Source: JAIBJN01 sp963839745
GTDB lineage: Bacteria; Actinomycetota; Thermoleophilia; Gaiellales; Gaiellaceae
DNA length: 64,000 nucleotides
NCBI GenBank assembly: GCA_963839745.1
Contig: CAWIWC010000017.1
Location: 62,001-126,000 of the forward strand
Reading direction: 5' to 3'
Shown here: piece by piece, positions 61,862 to 64,000 of the stretch
Position numbering within the stretch: position 1 is the first letter of the stretch
Layout of the letters: each line of letters starts with the position of its first letter
Translations under genes and position numbers: made by a program
Notes under the pieces: generated by a model
Databases searched by the model: none
What the model was told of the DNA's origin: nothing
The model's input: only the letters and a program-made list of their open reading frames with translations

Positions 61862-62285
61862 CTGTGCCACTGGAACGCGTTGAAGCGCTCGGCAGGCCCG
61901 CCGAACACGGGGTCGTCGGCAGCCTCCGGCGTCAGCTCGACGTCGAACCAGCCGATCTCGGGGCTCGGCATCCGCCGTACCGGCGCGCCGAGCGCCTTGG
62001 CCACGAGCTGGCCGCCCAGGCACACCCCGAACGTCGGCACGCCGTCCGCGAGGAAGCGCTGGAGAAGCGCGTTCTCCTCCGGAGCCAACCGTGGCGTTCC
62101 TCCTGGTCGACGTGCATCGCGCCGCCGAAGACGAGCACCGCGCCGTAGACTCTCGATCGGCGCGGGCGGCTCGGGGTCGCGTCGAGAGTCAGCCACTCGT
62201 CCAGCTCGTGCCCGCGCTCGCGGACCGCGTCGCCGAAGACGCCGCTCGCCGCGTCGGGCTGGTGCGTGATGGAGAGGACGCGCAC
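61545..62285 (-). CDS. Class I glutamine amidotransferase-like protein, two frameshifts
   Basis: Starts ATG 62285 with VLSITHQPDAASGVFGDAV and YGAVLVFGGAMHVDQEERHG; a slip near 62088 leads to APEENALLQRFLADGVPTFG, VCLGGQLVAKALGAP (nucleophile Cys) and FQWHSYHFELPEGG; a second slip near 61785 (gggtcagggtc) leads to SAWGIQFHPEVTPEDLAEWL (catalytic His and Glu) and RIAAWNELGRELCGRFL. The family splits glutamine for nitrogen transfer; a stand-alone domain like this is GuaA-like or a gamma-glutamyl hydrolase. The 3' end overlaps the rhodanese frame. Confidence 0.82.
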
Positions 62286-62289
62286 CGGC

Positions 62290-63036
62290 TCAGCCTATGC
62301 GGTGGCGCACCCACACGTTCGGCTCCCAGTACTCGCACCGGTCTGCCTCGCGGTCGACCTCGAGCGGGGCGAGCGCGTGCGGGAACACGTAGGTTCCGCT
62401 CTCGGGCAGCGGCAGCTCGGTCCACTCCTCCCACTCGGCGACCGTCCCCGTGATGTGCATCGAGCGCGGCACGGGCTTGAGGATCACGGCGCCGAGGCGG
62501 ACGTGCAGCCGGATCCAGGGGTCGAACGGGAGACCGTCCTCCCGCGTCCAGGCCGCGTAACGCTCGATGGGCGTGAGCGGGTAGCGCTCTTTCCACGTCG
62601 GGCGAAGCGGCGCGATCAGGCTGCCGAAGCCGCGCCTGGCGGCGATGTCGCGCATGCCGCCGATCATCGTCCGCGCCCGCCCGCCTCCCTGGTGGCGGGG
62701 CGGGATCTCGATCGCGAGCGCGGAGAGCGTGTTCGGCTCGCCGCCCTCGTCGAAGAGGCGGACGGCGCCCGCCATCACGTCGTCGATCCCGCCGAGCAGT
62801 CCGTCCAGTGTCCCGTCCCAGCGGCACGGGATCGTGTGCCCGTGGGCAAGCGCGACGTCGGCCTCCTCGTCGTAGAGGACGAGCTGTGTGTCGGCGAAGT
62901 CCTGGTCGAGCCGCGACCAGTGCCGGCCGAGGACGTCACCCTGCTCGTTGTACTTGGGCCACACGCCGACGATCTGCTCGTAGGCGCGCTCCCACAGGTC
63001 GGGTCGCTCCGCCGCGGTGAGGAGCTGCGCGCTCAC
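62290..63036 (-). CDS. GNAT-like acetyltransferase
   Basis: 248 residues. LVLYDEEADVALAHGHTIPC and ALAIEIPPRHQGGGRARTMI (acetyl-CoA loop HQGGGRA) support a GNAT fold; the C-terminus (LPLPESGTYVFPHALAPLEV) is unusual. Substrate unknown. GTG/ATG start at 63036 overlaps the aminotransferase stop. Confidence 0.75.
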   Translation of the reverse strand: MSAQLLTAAERPDLWERAYEQIVGVWPKYNEQGDVLGRHWSRLDQDFADTQLVLYDEEADVALAHGHTIPCRWDGTLDGLLGGIDDVMAGAVRLFDEGGEPNTLSALAIEIPPRHQGGGRARTMIGGMRDIAARRGFGSLIAPLRPTWKERYPLTPIERYAAWTREDGLPFDPWIRLHVRLGAVILKPVPRSMHITGTVAEWEEWTELPLPESGTYVFPHALAPLEVDREADRCEYWEPNVWVRHRIG

Positions 63037-63887
63037 GCGCCGGCCGCGCGGCGCAGCGCGGCCTGGAGCTCTCCTGCGGCGGGTCCCGGGGCTCCGGCGC
63101 CGATCGGGGCTCCGTCGAGCTCGATCACCGGCATGACCTCGCGGACGGACGAGGACGTGAAGGCCTCCTCCGCCGCGGCGAGCTGGTCGACCGGATAGGC
63201 GCCCTCGCGTACCTCATAGCCCAGGTCGGCAGCCTGCTCGAGGAGGGTCGAGCGCGTGACGCCGGCGAGGATCCCGAGGTCGAGGGCGGGCGTGAAGAGC
63301 TCGCGTCCGCGCCGCCACCAGACGTTCGTGACGGGCCCCTCGAGCACGATGCGCCCGGCGGCGAGGAAGACCGCGTCGTCGGCTCCTCGCCGGCGCGCCT
63401 CCGCTTCGGCCGCCATGTTGACGGCATAGCTCGTCGACTTCACGCCGCCGAGCAGCCAGGGGGCTTCCGCACGGAGGCCGGGATCGAGGCCGAGCGGCAC
63501 GGTGATCATGCGCATGCCCGTCGTGCGGCGCTCCTCGAGCACGGCCGGGATGGTCGAGACCATCGCGAGCGCCGTCGGGCGGCCCTCGCCCTCTCGGCCG
63601 GGGGTGAGGTAGAGGCGGAGGACGACGTCGCCCTGGCCGGCGGCACCAATCGCCTCACCGGCGAGCTCGCGGAACGTGTCGGTGCCGACCTGCGGCAGGT
63701 CGAGCCGCTCCGACGACGCCGCGAGCCGCTCGAGGTGGTCGTCGAGCCTGAAGGGCTGGCCGTTGTAGACACGGATCGTCTCGAAAGCCCCACGGCCGCG
63801 GAGGAATGCCTCGTCGTCGGCGTGCAGCACCGGCTCGTGAGGGTCGACGAGCCCGCGCCCGCCGACCGCCAGCGCGAGAACGGTCAC
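63033..63887 (-). CDS. pabC: Class IV aminotransferase, probably aminodeoxychorismate lyase
   Basis: 284 residues of a fold-type IV PLP enzyme: HADDEAFLRGRGAFETIRVY, the PLP lysine in LLGGVKSTSYAVNMAAEAE, and ILAGVTRSTLLEQAADLG. Branched-chain or D-amino-acid transaminases share the fold, but the gene overlaps pabB (GTGA), so 4-amino-4-deoxychorismate lyase in folate synthesis is the better name. Confidence 0.85.
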   Translation of the reverse strand: MTVLALAVGGRGLVDPHEPVLHADDEAFLRGRGAFETIRVYNGQPFRLDDHLERLAASSERLDLPQVGTDTFRELAGEAIGAAGQGDVVLRLYLTPGREGEGRPTALAMVSTIPAVLEERRTTGMRMITVPLGLDPGLRAEAPWLLGGVKSTSYAVNMAAEAEARRRGADDAVFLAAGRIVLEGPVTNVWWRRGRELFTPALDLGILAGVTRSTLLEQAADLGYEVREGAYPVDQLAAAEEAFTSSSVREVMPVIELDGAPIGAGAPGPAAGELQAALRRAAGA

Positions 63888-64000
63888 GTCGAGACGGTCT
63901 CCGGGACGGGGCTCCCCACGGCGGCCAGGAGCGGCCGCGCCTTGACCCAGGACTCCTCGATCTCGGCCCGGGGGTCGGAGTCCCAGACGATGCCGCCGCC
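63884..64000 (-). CDS. pabB: Aminodeoxychorismate synthase component I, C-terminal end (partial)
   Basis: 38 codons enter from the right edge: GGGIVWDSDPRAEIEESWVK, the last conserved motif of chorismate-binding enzymes, then the stop at 63886-63884. The rest lies outside the window. pabC follows by a four-base overlap. Confidence 0.85.
   Translation of the reverse strand, partial: GGGIVWDSDPRAEIEESWVKARPLLAAVGSPVPETVST

Overview
The window is about 70% GC, uses many GTG and TTG starts, and is packed with genes. The content (hopanoid genes hpnH/hpnG/ispH, a HrdB/RpoD-like sigma factor, an LAL-type LuxR regulator, a PimA-like glycosyltransferase, a homogentisate pathway) points to a soil actinobacterium, probably of the class Thermoleophilia (Gaiellales/Solirubrobacterales type). 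That placement is inferred from gene content and style; no marker gene was searched.

Layout. 1-3076: the end of a hopanoid cluster (hpnH fragment, hpnG, ispH), then prephenate dehydratase. 3182-8182 (minus): a six-gene overlapping operon (flap-type exonuclease, FMN 2-hydroxyacid dehydrogenase, SDR, HDAC-like deacetylase, thioredoxin-TPR, tandem GNAT). 8217-11662: type IA topoisomerase and the sigma factor. 11896-18697: a metallo-hydrolase and a complete five-gene peptide ABC transporter. 18698-23850: a disturbed, lower-GC region with three LuxR-type regulators, several strong hairpins, a possible 25-residue peptide gene, and the wrecks of an HD-GYP gene and of a large LAL regulator. 23922-31995: adenosine deaminase, aminotransferase, glycosyltransferase, flippase-like protein, glycerate kinase, hydrolase, cNMP-binding protein and a DNA methyltransferase. 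31979-40813: exonuclease VII, a membrane-anchored coiled-coil protein, a class A beta-lactamase-fold serine hydrolase, a menaquinone-type methyltransferase, ferritin, LysE and GNAT. 40820-47470: acetyl-CoA synthetase, proline dehydrogenase, queuosine-precursor transporter, sugar epimerase, metallo-hydrolase and a flippase-like protein. 47480-52010: membrane proteins and small unknown genes. 52107-58319: a transporter and the tyrosine pathway (hpd, fumarylacetoacetase-like, hmgA) with a cold-shock gene inside it, a HAD phosphatase and AlkA. 58319-64000: gamma-glutamyltransferase, hydrolase, rhodanese, glutamine amidotransferase, GNAT, and a pabC/pabB pair cut by the right edge.

Two global signals stand out. 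First, many genes have no Shine-Dalgarno sequence but carry a TANNNT-like -10 hexamer 6-8 bases before the start codon, which predicts leaderless transcripts and helps choose starts. Second, at least nine otherwise normal genes carry single-base frameshifts, an in-frame stop, or lack a usual start codon. Many of these breaks lie beside short G or C runs, so uncorrected assembly indels are likely for several. The region 19.4-21.9 kb is different: lower GC and many breaks per gene, which looks like real decay.
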